A stretch of DNA of 64,000 nt from Phenylobacterium deserti (GTDB lineage Bacteria > Pseudomonadota > Alphaproteobacteria > Caulobacterales > Caulobacteraceae), in NCBI RefSeq assembly GCF_003254705.1, contig NZ_QFYR01000001.1:186001-250000 (forward strand), read 5' to 3'. Below the pieces are notes generated by a model, which was not told where the DNA came from, ran no database searches, and saw only the letters and a program-made list of their open reading frames with translations. Shown here in pieces: positions 7,866 to 14,880 of this stretch. A program made the position numbers and the translations under genes. Position 1 is the stretch's first letter, and the number at the start of each line of letters is the position of its first letter.

Positions 7866-8150
7866 ATGGCGGACGGCGGCTCTTATCAGGCAATCGGCGC
7901 GGCGCTGGGCGCGCCCAGGCTCAACCAGGCCCTGGCGGCGCGCAGCAGCCTTTGGGCGGTGTGCAACTGCGGCCGTGAGGCGGCCTTGGACGCCAGCCAC
8001 TGGCTGGGTCAGGGGTTGGGCCGTCATTGCATCGAGGATCTCGAGGAGCGGGTTCGCTGCGAGTGCGGCGCACGTCGTGCGCGGCTGGAGATCCGTGGCC
8101 TGGCCGAGGCCCCGCAGCGTCCGATGGGCGGCGTCTACGTTTTCCGCTAG
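7866..8150 (+). CDS. Small CxC-motif protein under a probable SOS box
   Basis: A 94-residue protein with two spaced Cys pairs, WAVCNCGREA (about residues 39-41) and RCECGARRA (about 69-72), resembling a zinc ribbon-like site. The segment between them (ASHWLGQGLGRHCIEDLEERV) carries another Cys. No catalytic motif is seen. The ATG at 7866 follows CGGAGGCGGATC, a good ribosome site. The LexA-type box directly upstream suggests induction by DNA damage. Its stop shares CTAG with the convergent ZIP gene. Function unknown; a DNA- or nucleoprotein-binding role is a guess. Confidence 0.75.
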   Translation: MADGGSYQAIGAALGAPRLNQALAARSSLWAVCNCGREAALDASHWLGQGLGRHCIEDLEERVRCECGARRARLEIRGLAEAPQRPMGGVYVFR

Positions 8151-8899
8151 CCGCCGGCGCGCGATAGCGCGAACGCCGCCAGGAAGCCGGCCACGGTGAT
8201 CAGGCCCGCGAAGTCGCGGGTCTCCTCGAAGGCTTCCGGAATCATGGTGTCGGCCAGCATGGCCAGGATGGCGCCGGCCGCCACGGCCTGGGTCGCGGCG
8301 ATCACGGCTGGCGAGAAGCCGCTGAAGACGCTGTAGCCGACCCAGGACGCGACGCCCGACAGGGCCGCGATCACCGCCCACATGCCCAGTACGAACACCG
8401 CCGGGCGACCTGCCTTGCGCATGCCCGCCGAGCTGGAAAGCCCTTCGGGGATGTTCGACAGGAAGATGGCGATGACGGCGGTCAGGCTGACGCCTTGGCC
8501 GCCAAGAAGGCTGACGCCGATCACCACCGACTCCGGGATGCCGTCCAGCAGGGCGCCCAGCGCAATGGCCGCGCCGCTGCCCTCCTCGCCGGCCTGCTGC
8601 GCGCCCGAACGCTTGCGGTGCCTGGCCCCGGCTCTGGCCAACGCGAGGTTCGCGAAGGTGAAGATCGCCGCTCCACCCAGGAAGCCGACGGCCGTCGCGT
8701 TCAACCCGCCGCGCCGCCACGCCTCGTCCATCAGCTCGAACGACAAGGCCGAGATCAGAACACCCGCGCCAAACGCCATGATAGCGGCGATCAGACGAGC
8801 CGGAACGCGGGCGAAATAGCCGACTGCAGCGCCGAGGATCAGCGCCGAGCCGCTGAGCAGGCCCCAAAGGCCCGCCTGGAGGGAAAGCGGGATGTCCAC
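8147..8899 (-). CDS. ZIP-family metal transporter
   Basis: A 250-residue membrane protein of the ZIP (ZupT-like) family that takes up zinc or other divalent metals. The two metal-site helices are visible: LGALLDGIPESVVIG and FLSNIPEGLSSSAG, with the conserved Asn, Pro, Glu and Gly residues. About eight hydrophobic segments, as usual. A His/Lys-rich loop (ARHRKRSGAQQAGEE) joins helices 3 and 4. The start is a GTG. It diverges from a cupin gene across a gap that holds a large nested inverted repeat. Confidence 0.88.
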   Translation of the reverse strand: MDIPLSLQAGLWGLLSGSALILGAAVGYFARVPARLIAAIMAFGAGVLISALSFELMDEAWRRGGLNATAVGFLGGAAIFTFANLALARAGARHRKRSGAQQAGEEGSGAAIALGALLDGIPESVVIGVSLLGGQGVSLTAVIAIFLSNIPEGLSSSAGMRKAGRPAVFVLGMWAVIAALSGVASWVGYSVFSGFSPAVIAATQAVAAGAILAMLADTMIPEAFEETRDFAGLITVAGFLAAFALSRAGG

Positions 8900-8902
8900 C
8901 GG

Positions 8903-8963
8903 CGCGCAACGGCTTGAGCCGCGGGCGGTTCACGGCGTTCGGAACAACCGCGACCGTTGCGCG
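8903..8963. repeat. Nested inverted repeat between ZIP and cupin genes
   Basis: A perfect 10-bp inverted repeat, CGCGCAACGG at 903-912 and CCGTTGCGCG at 954-963 (plus 8000), encloses a second pair GCGGTT (8925-8930) / AACCGC (8946-8951) and a central GTTC-G-GAAC. Transcripts from either strand could fold into a bulged hairpin. It may be a regulatory element for the divergent pair. Confidence 0.5.
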
Positions 8964-8995
8964 TCTAGCAGCCAAGGCTGTTTCAGGATTTCACC

Positions 8996-9442
8996 ATGAC
9001 CACGATCGCCGCTGCGGCCATCGACGCCGTCGCACTGGAGGCTGCGCCCATCCGGCCCGAGTGGATCCGCGCCGGCGCGCCTCAGGCCCGCTGCACCGTG
9101 CTGTCGCAAGCCGCCGACGGCGCGGCCCTGACGGCGGTGTGGGACTGCACCGCCGGTGAGTTCGACTGGCACTTCGCCGGCGACGAGTGGGTCCACATCC
9201 TGGAGGGCGAGGTGGTGGTCGACGACGGCTCAGGCCCGCGCAGCCTTCGGCCAGGCGACGTGGCGCTCTTCCCAGCCGGATCGGTGTCCCGTTGGCGGGT
9301 GCCGACCTATGTGAAGAAGCTCGCCTTCTGCCGAGATCCCATGCCCCGGCCCGTCCAGAAGCTGGTGCAGGTCGTGCGGAAGGTGAAGGGCGCCCTGCGC
9401 GGCGGGGCCGCCCCTGCCGGCGCCCTGCAGGCGTCCGCCTGA
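8996..9442 (+). CDS. Cupin-domain protein
   Basis: A 148-residue protein with one cupin fold of the DUF861/EutQ-like type. Motif 1 is seen as GEFDWHFAGDEWVHILEGEVVV (in parts: a His and two acidic residues) and motif 2 as RPGDVALFPAGSVSRWRV. Cupins of this class often bind metal and modify or sense small metabolites; no substrate is apparent. It is convergent with the HNH gene, 4 nt apart, and diverges from the ZIP gene. Confidence 0.8.
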   Translation: MTTIAAAAIDAVALEAAPIRPEWIRAGAPQARCTVLSQAADGAALTAVWDCTAGEFDWHFAGDEWVHILEGEVVVDDGSGPRSLRPGDVALFPAGSVSRWRVPTYVKKLAFCRDPMPRPVQKLVQVVRKVKGALRGGAAPAGALQASA

Positions 9443-9446
9443 CGGA

Positions 9447-10007
9447 TCAAGCCTCCAGCTCGATGTCCCAGTAGAGGTAGTCGAGCCAGCTTTCGTGCAG
9501 GTGGTGCGGCGGGAACCTGCGTCCTCGCTCCTGCAGCTCGTGCGAACTTGGCCGCCGTGGCCGCATGTGCGGATGCATGCCCGCCTCCTTCGGCGTCCGC
9601 CCGCCCTTCGTCAGGTTGCAGGGCGCACAGGCGGTGACGATGTTTTCCCAGGTGGTCCGCCCGCCCCGAGAGCGCGGGATCACATGATCGAACGTCAGAT
9701 CCTCGCCCGACGAGCAGTACTGGCAGCTGAAACTGTCGCGGAGGAACAGGTTGAAGCGGGTGAAGGCCGGGGGCCGGTCCTGCGGCACGTAGTGCTTGAG
9801 CGATACGACGCTCGGCAGGCGCATCTCAAAGGACGGGGAGTGGACGACCTGGTCATAGGTCGAGACCACGTCGACCCGATCCAGGAACACGGCCTTGATG
9901 ACTTCCTGCCAAGGCCACAGCGACAGGGGATAGTAGCTGAGCGGCCTGAAGTCCGCGTTCAGCACAAGGGCAGGCCAGCCGGACGGCGGGCGACTAAGCA
10001 CCTGCAT
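9447..10007 (-). CDS. HNH endonuclease family protein
   Basis: A 186-residue stand-alone HNH protein. Zinc Cys pair CQYCSSG, then LTFDHVIPRSRGG with the catalytic Asp-His, then NIVTACAPCNLTKGGRTP with the second Cys pair and the Asn/His-equivalent region. This type, with the N-terminal VLNADFRPLSYYPL segment, is common in bacterial core genomes and is not tied to mobile elements. Its cellular role is unsettled. The upstream gap contains the inverted repeat CCGTTA (10035-10040) / TAACGG (10051-10056). Confidence 0.88.
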   Translation of the reverse strand: MQVLSRPPSGWPALVLNADFRPLSYYPLSLWPWQEVIKAVFLDRVDVVSTYDQVVHSPSFEMRLPSVVSLKHYVPQDRPPAFTRFNLFLRDSFSCQYCSSGEDLTFDHVIPRSRGGRTTWENIVTACAPCNLTKGGRTPKEAGMHPHMRPRRPSSHELQERGRRFPPHHLHESWLDYLYWDIELEA

Positions 10008-10154
10008 GACCGGACCTCCCGCGGCGCCTGAGCACCGTTATGTCGTACGCTAACGGACTGAAGACGAGGCCTCCGATCCAGCGCGCAGCGAAAATCCGCT
10101 GCAGTTCCAACTATACGGAAGATTCGAAGACGCGGCCATGACAAGGGCGCGTGC

Positions 10155-10177
10155 AAAAAAGGGCCCCGAAGGGCCCC
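10155..10177 (-). terminator. Intrinsic terminator of the 37-aa gene
   Basis: On the minus strand a GC-rich hairpin, GGGGCCC-TTC-GGGGCCC in essence, is followed directly by six T residues (A run at 10155-10160 on the plus strand). It begins about 22 nt after the stop of the small membrane protein gene, which supports that gene as a real short transcript. Confidence 0.8.
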
Positions 10178-10198
10178 TCTCTGTTCTCGCCGAACGTC

Positions 10199-10312
10199 TC
10201 AGCTCACCACCGCCACGGCGGCCGCAGCGGTCAGTCCGAGGAGGAGCAGCAGCGGCGCGCCCAGCCGGTCGAAGAGGCGTTCGAAGTTGGCGACCTTCGC
10301 AACAGTAGTCAT
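10199..10312 (-). CDS. 37-residue membrane microprotein
   Basis: A 37-residue protein: an amphipathic N-terminus (MTTVAKVANFERLFDRL) followed by one hydrophobic helix (GAPLLLLLGLTAAAAVAVV). An AAAGG ribosome site lies 9 nt before the ATG. It has its own strong promoter with a palindromic operator (10371-10402) and its own intrinsic terminator, so it is a complete one-gene transcription unit of about 200 nt. The divergent TetR gene is the likely repressor. Unknown function; regulation by a TetR protein suggests a response to a small molecule or membrane stress. Confidence 0.75.
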   Translation of the reverse strand: MTTVAKVANFERLFDRLGAPLLLLLGLTAAAAVAVVS

Positions 10313-10370
10313 GACACACACCTTTGAGTTGGCGCCTCCGGGGGAGCGGAGGCGGTTCGATTTGAACGGT

Positions 10371-10402
10371 GCTTAGATATGCTCGCATCTAAGCATCGTC
10401 AA
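10371..10402 (-). promoter_or_regulatory. Sigma70 promoter with overlapping TetR-type operator
   Basis: On the minus strand TTGACG (plus positions 10397-10402) and TATCTA (10374-10379) are separated by 17 nt, a near-consensus promoter firing toward the 37-aa gene. A perfect inverted repeat, GCTTAGAT-N8-ATCTAAGC (10371-10394), covers the spacer and -10 box. Its position between the small gene and the tetR gene makes it the expected operator and a likely autoregulation site. Confidence 0.75.
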
Positions 10403-10435
10403 GATGCATTTACCGCTCGGGAAAGCGTCTCTAGG

Positions 10436-11074
10436 ATGCCGTCGATGAGCGCTTCGAAGCCGGCCGACGGCAAGCCCTATCACCACGGCGACCTGCGCCG
10501 GGCGCTCGTCGATGCGGCGCGCCGGCTTCTGGAGGCTGAAGGTCCGGCGGCCTTGTCGCTGCGAGCTGTTGCGCGCGAGGCCGGCGTCAGTCCGGCGGCG
10601 CCCTACCACCACTTCAAGGACAAGAGCGAACTGCTGGACGCCGTGGCGCACGACGGCTGGATCATGCTGGACCGCGCCATGACGACGGCCAAGGCGCAGG
10701 CGCAAGGGCACCAACGGCTGAGCGCGCTCGGCATCGCCTATGTCTGTTTCGCCCGGGAGCACCCGGCGCTCTATCGGATCATGTACGACGCGGCCCGCAA
10801 CAAGGAGGCGTTGCCGCACGTCACCGAGGAGGACGAGGAAAGCGCGTACTGCAAGGTGCGCCAAACCTTGGTGGAGCTGGGCGCCGACCCCAAGGCCACG
10901 GTGGATCTGGAACTGGCCACCGTGGCCGCCTGGTGCGCGGCCCACGGCTTGGCCGAGATGGCCGGCTTCAAACAGTTCGAGCACCTGATCGAGGCGCTTG
11001 GCGGGGAGACGGCGTTCTTCCGCGCCGTGTTCAGCCACATGGGCCTCTTCCCCAGACCCCGGCACGAGGTCTAG
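10436..11074 (+). CDS. TetR-family transcriptional regulator
   Basis: A TetR/AcrR repressor of about 212 residues. The DNA-binding domain runs YHHGDLRRALVDAARRLL through LSLRAVAREAGVSPAAPYHHFKDKSELLDAVA (in parts), giving the HTH near residues 40-70. The C-terminal part is of the WHG type (YRIMYDAA, then YCKVRQTL and WCAAHGLAEM). Start is ATG 10436 or ATG 10445; the track of an open frame further upstream crosses the promoter and is unlikely. The palindrome at 10371-10394 lies just before it. gluQ follows 10 nt after its stop. Confidence 0.9.
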   Translation: MPSMSASKPADGKPYHHGDLRRALVDAARRLLEAEGPAALSLRAVAREAGVSPAAPYHHFKDKSELLDAVAHDGWIMLDRAMTTAKAQAQGHQRLSALGIAYVCFAREHPALYRIMYDAARNKEALPHVTEEDEESAYCKVRQTLVELGADPKATVDLELATVAAWCAAHGLAEMAGFKQFEHLIEALGGETAFFRAVFSHMGLFPRPRHEV

Positions 11075-11084
11075 GAGCGGCGCC

Positions 11085-11939
11085 GTGAGCGCCTCCTTCG
11101 TCACCCGCTTCGCGCCGTCACCGACCGGTTGGCTGCACCGCGGCCATGCGTTCTCGGCCATGACCGCGTTCGAAGCTGCGCGCGCGGCGCACGGCCGCTT
11201 CATCCTGCGCATCGAGGACATTGACCGAACCCGCTGCCGTCCCGAGTACGAGGACGGAATTCTGGAGGACCTCGCCTGGCTGGGCCTGTCCTGGGAGCAG
11301 CCGGTCCGCCGGCAATCGGATCACTTCGCTGACTACGAGCGCTCGCTGCGGGAGCTTGCGGAACGGGGCCTGCTCTACCGCTGCTTCCGGACCCGCAAAG
11401 AGATCGCCGAGGAGATCGGCCGCGCCCCGCACGGCGCCATGGAGGTGTTTCGCGGGGCCCCCTTGCCGGCCGAGGAGGAGGCGGCGCGGCTGGCGGCTGG
11501 CGAGCCGTTCGCCTGGCGCCTGTCGCTCACCGCGGCCGAGCGGGCCCTCGGCGGCTTCGAGGGCCTTACCTTCATCGAAGATGGCGAAGGGCCGAGCGGC
11601 GAGCGAGGCGTGATCCAGGCGCGGCCGGAACTTGGCGGGGACGTCGTGCTGGCCCGCAAGGATGTGGGCGTGGCCTATCACCTGGCGGTGGTGCACGACG
11701 ACGCGCTCCAGGGGGTCACCCACGTGGTGCGAGGCCAGGATCTGTTCGAAGCGACGCACGTGCAGCGGCTGCTGCAGGCGCTGTTAGCCCTTCCCACGCC
11801 GATCTATCGCCACCACCGGCTGCTCACGGGCCCCGACGGCAAGCGGTTCGCCAAGCGCGACCGAGCGGAAACGCTGCGCGAACTGCGCGGGCGCGGTATC
11901 ACCGCCACCGAGCTTCGACGGGAGATGGGCTTTGAGTGA
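11085..11939 (+). CDS. gluQ: Glutamyl-Q tRNA(Asp) synthetase
   Basis: A 284-residue paralogue of glutamyl-tRNA synthetase lacking the anticodon-binding domain; such enzymes attach Glu to queuosine in tRNA(Asp). The HIGH-type signature is RFAPSPTGWLHRGHAFSAM and the KMSKS region is replaced by GKRFAKRDRAETL, as in this family. The expected length is 290-300. GTG at 11085 is chosen because upstream codons run into the tetR gene. The EamA gene overlaps its end. Confidence 0.9.
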   Translation: MSASFVTRFAPSPTGWLHRGHAFSAMTAFEAARAAHGRFILRIEDIDRTRCRPEYEDGILEDLAWLGLSWEQPVRRQSDHFADYERSLRELAERGLLYRCFRTRKEIAEEIGRAPHGAMEVFRGAPLPAEEEAARLAAGEPFAWRLSLTAAERALGGFEGLTFIEDGEGPSGERGVIQARPELGGDVVLARKDVGVAYHLAVVHDDALQGVTHVVRGQDLFEATHVQRLLQALLALPTPIYRHHRLLTGPDGKRFAKRDRAETLRELRGRGITATELRREMGFE

Positions 11940-12846
11940 GGCGATGGCCGCGCCGTCGGCGCCGCGCTGGAAAGCGCTGGCGGTTCTGGTCTTCGGCGCC
12001 TGCGTCATCGGACTTTCCCCCATCCTCGTGCGCCTGACGGACACCGGGCCGGCGGCGGCGGGCGTGTGGCGGCTGGGTTTCGCCCTGCCCTTCCTGGCGT
12101 TGATGGCGGGAAGGGCCAGCGCTGGGGCGGGGGGCGGCGTAGGCTTACCGTCGCGTCTGGCGCTGATCGCCGGGCTGATGTTCGCCCTGGACATGGGGTT
12201 CTGGCACTACGGCATCCGCTACACCTCGGTGACCAACGCCACGGTGCTGTCCAACCTCACCCCGGTGGTGGTGACGGCGTTCGCCTGGATCTTCCTGCGC
12301 CAGCGCCCACGAAAGACCTTCCTGCTGGCCGTGGCCGTGGCGGTCGCCGGCGCCTGGATGATGGCGCTCGAGAAGGGCGGCGGGCCTGGCGTGAACCCGC
12401 CGCTGGGCAACGCCCTCTCGGTGCTCACCGCTCTCTGGTACGCCCTCTACATGATCGCCATGGGCGAGGGCCGGAAGCGCGAGAGCGCCAGCCGCCTGAT
12501 GTTCTGGTCGGGCGCGGTGGGCCTGCCGATGATGCTGATCGCCGCTCTTGCTCTGGGCGAACCGATCCTGCCCGGCAGCGCCGGCGGCTGGGCGGCCTGC
12601 GTCGGGCTGGGCCTGATGCACGTCGCCGGCCAGGGCTCCATCGCCTGGGCCATGGGACGGCTGCCGACGCCCACGGCCTCGGTGGTGGTGCTGGTCCAGC
12701 CGGTGGTGGCGGCCTGGCTGGGTTGGGTTTTGTTTGCCGAGCCGATCGGACACATGCAGGCGCTGGGCGCGGCGATCGCGCTGGGCGGGGTGGTGCTGGC
12801 GCAGTGGGCTTCGCGGCCCAAAAACGATCCGTCGCCCGAAGTTTAA
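11932..12846 (+). CDS. EamA/DMT-family transporter
   Basis: A drug/metabolite-transporter protein of up to 304 residues, with ten hydrophobic helices in two EamA repeats: PILVRLTDTGPAAAGVWRLGF and TNATVLSNLTPVVVTAFAWIF in the first, and the QGSIAWAMGRLPTPTASVVVLVQPVVAAWLGW region in the second (segments quoted in part). Substrate unknown. The TTG at 11932 has a GGAG 7-8 nt upstream and overlaps the gluQ stop; an ATG at 11944 is the alternative. Confidence 0.88.
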   Translation: MSEAMAAPSAPRWKALAVLVFGACVIGLSPILVRLTDTGPAAAGVWRLGFALPFLALMAGRASAGAGGGVGLPSRLALIAGLMFALDMGFWHYGIRYTSVTNATVLSNLTPVVVTAFAWIFLRQRPRKTFLLAVAVAVAGAWMMALEKGGGPGVNPPLGNALSVLTALWYALYMIAMGEGRKRESASRLMFWSGAVGLPMMLIAALALGEPILPGSAGGWAACVGLGLMHVAGQGSIAWAMGRLPTPTASVVVLVQPVVAAWLGWVLFAEPIGHMQALGAAIALGGVVLAQWASRPKNDPSPEV

Positions 12847-12916
12847 GCCGTCGGCTTGCCGCCGCATTTGCGGAAGATCATCTAACTCTCAGCCGCCTCG
12901 TGCGATTGGAGTTCCG

Positions 12917-13363
12917 ATGTTCAACCGCCGCACCCTTCTCGCCGCCGCGCCCATGCTGGCGCTGGCAGGCGTCGCCCACGCCGCTCCGCGAACCGTCACC
13001 GTCTGGAAAACGTCCTCCTGCGGCTGCTGCAAGGGCTGGATCAGCACCATGAGCCGGGCGGGCTTCCATCCCAAGGTGGTCGAGGTCGAGGACGTCAGCC
13101 CCATCTGGCGCAAGCACGGAGTGCCAGACGAGCTGTCCTCCTGCCACGTGGCGCAGGTGGGCGGCTACGTCACCGTCGGCCATGTGCCGCCGGCGGATAT
13201 CGAACGGCTGCTGCGTGAGAAGCCCAAGGCCATCGGCCTGACCGTGCCTGGCATGCCCATCGGCTCGCCGGGCATGGAGGCGCGCGACGGGCGCAAGGAA
13301 GCCTACAACACCTTTCTGCTGCTGCCGGGCGGCAAGACGCGGGTGTTCGCCCGCCACGCCTAG
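12917..13363 (+). CDS. DUF411 secreted metal-binding protein
   Basis: A 148-residue protein of the DUF411 family, found with copper-handling genes in many proteobacteria. The signal peptide is RRTLLAAAPMLALAGVAHA. The mature part begins with a thioredoxin-like strand and the Cys cluster KTSSCGCCKGWI, followed by a conserved PDELSSCHVAQVGGYVTVGHVP region with another Cys and His residues. Likely binds copper in the periplasm. No copper operon is nearby. Its stop shares CTAG with selO. Confidence 0.87.
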   Translation: MFNRRTLLAAAPMLALAGVAHAAPRTVTVWKTSSCGCCKGWISTMSRAGFHPKVVEVEDVSPIWRKHGVPDELSSCHVAQVGGYVTVGHVPPADIERLLREKPKAIGLTVPGMPIGSPGMEARDGRKEAYNTFLLLPGGKTRVFARHA

Positions 13364-14820
13364 GCGCGTTCGCCCTCGCCCTGCGCCCACAAGCCCCAGG
13401 CCTGCCGCGCCGTCTCGATCCGCTCGAGCTTGGCGTGGAAGGCCGACCAATCGTCCTGTTCGGTGATCGGCGCCCAGATCGCCTCGATCTCGTCGTAGAG
13501 CAGCTCTTCGGGCTCGGCGTTCGCAAAGAAGGGGTGCTGAAGCCGCTCCGGCCGCTCGGCCTGGTAGCCGGCGATGGCTTCACGGAAGGGCTGAAACCCC
13601 TCGTGCGCGTAGATCTCGGCGCGCGGACTGCGGTCTGCACGGGCGGCGTCGCCGCAGAACCAGTCGAAGAACAGCGGCTCCCAACGAAGCGCCTCGCCGC
13701 CTCCGGCCAAGGCGCCGAAAACCGTCTGGATGAACGCCGCGTCGTCCTCCGTTCCCTTGGGCTGCAGGCCCAGGCGCCCGAGGATCGCGGTGACCAGTTC
13801 GTCGCGGTAGGTCGGCCCGAAGCGGTTCAGCGCCTCGATCAGCGGATCCGACTCGGTGACCAGCGTGAAGCAGCCGGCCAGCTGCTGCAGATTCCAGAAC
13901 ACCGCCTCGGGCTGGCGGCCAAAGGCGTAAAGCCCGGTCTGGTCAAAGTAGGCGGCGGTGAAGTTCGGGTTCGAGTAGGGCGCAAAGCGGTATGGGCCAT
14001 AGTCGAAGCTCTCGCCCGTGATGTTCATGTTGTCGGTGTTGAGCACGCCATGGACGAAGCCGGCCGCCATCCAGCGCGCCGCGAGCTTGGCGACCCGGGC
14101 CACCACCGCATCCAGCAGCGCCGCCGCGGGATCGGAGGCGTCGCTCAGCTCCGGATAGTAGTTGGCGACGACGTGCTCGATGAGAGCGTTGATGCGCTCA
14201 GGCGCGTCGAAGAAGGCGTGCCGCTGAAAGCTGCCGAAGCGGATGTGGCTGTGCGACAGGCGAGTCAGCACCGATGAGCGGGTCGGGCTGGGCTCGTCGC
14301 CGCGCACCAGCTCCTCTCCAGTCTCAATCAGCGAGAACGAGCGGGAGGTCGGCACGCCCAAGGCCTCGAGCATGGCTGTCGCGAGCACCTCGCGCACGCC
14401 GCCCTTGAGGGTCAGGCGACCATCGCCCGAACGCGACCAGGGCGTCTCGCCCGAGCCTTTGGTGCCCAGCTCCAGAAGACGATCGGTCCCGACCTCCCTC
14501 ATCTGGGCGAAGGTGAAGCCGCGACCGTCGCCAAGGTCGGGGTTGTACGAGCGGAACTGATGGCCGTGATAGCGCTGGGCCAACGGCGGATTGATGTTGC
14601 CGGGCAGCGGCTCGAACCGGCCGAAATGGGCGATCCATTCCTCGTCCGTCAGCGTCTGCAGACCGACCGTGGCCGCCGCCCGATCGTTGCGGAAGCGCAG
14701 AATGGTCTGCGGGAAGTCGGCCGCGTTCACGGGATCGGCGAACTCGCGTCCGAGCTGCGGAAAGACGGGATCCGGACGGTAGGCGGGGGAAACGGGCATC
14801 GAACCCAAATGGGCCTCCAC
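13360..14820 (-). CDS. selO: Protein adenylyltransferase SelO
   Basis: A 486-residue pseudokinase-fold enzyme of the SelO/YdiU family, which transfers AMP to Ser, Thr or Tyr of target proteins, in other species in oxidative stress. Characteristic segments are PLAQRYHGHQFRSYNPDLGDGR, GTKGSGETPWSRSGDGRLTLKGGVRE and HGVLNTDNMNITGESFDYGPY, the last with the catalytic Asp and Asn (segments given in part). The C-terminus lacks the Cys or Sec of long forms. Starts are GTG 14820 or ATG 14799. Convergent with the DUF411 gene, divergent from nhaA. Confidence 0.92.
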   Translation of the reverse strand: MEAHLGSMPVSPAYRPDPVFPQLGREFADPVNAADFPQTILRFRNDRAAATVGLQTLTDEEWIAHFGRFEPLPGNINPPLAQRYHGHQFRSYNPDLGDGRGFTFAQMREVGTDRLLELGTKGSGETPWSRSGDGRLTLKGGVREVLATAMLEALGVPTSRSFSLIETGEELVRGDEPSPTRSSVLTRLSHSHIRFGSFQRHAFFDAPERINALIEHVVANYYPELSDASDPAAALLDAVVARVAKLAARWMAAGFVHGVLNTDNMNITGESFDYGPYRFAPYSNPNFTAAYFDQTGLYAFGRQPEAVFWNLQQLAGCFTLVTESDPLIEALNRFGPTYRDELVTAILGRLGLQPKGTEDDAAFIQTVFGALAGGGEALRWEPLFFDWFCGDAARADRSPRAEIYAHEGFQPFREAIAGYQAERPERLQHPFFANAEPEELLYDEIEAIWAPITEQDDWSAFHAKLERIETARQAWGLWAQGEGERA

Positions 14821-14880
14821 CCACGGGCTGGCAACCTCGCGCGGCTACTGCCGAGCCTTGGCTCGTGCTAACCGCTCGGC

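Noticed and set aside
7707..8975. Upstream extension of the minus-strand small membrane protein to 532 codons
   Set aside because: The extension is antisense to the CxC gene and in a shadow frame of the ZIP gene; ATG 7706 gives a sensible protein.
9447..10007. HNH endonuclease as a sign of a phage or homing element
   Set aside because: The protein is of the common chromosomal type, composition equals the neighbours, and no integrase, repeats or phage genes are near.
10354..10368. GGTTCGA sequence resembling a tRNA T-loop, with GTTC/GAAC inverted repeat
   Set aside because: No acceptor, D-arm or anticodon stem around it; it lies in the leader of the 37-aa gene.
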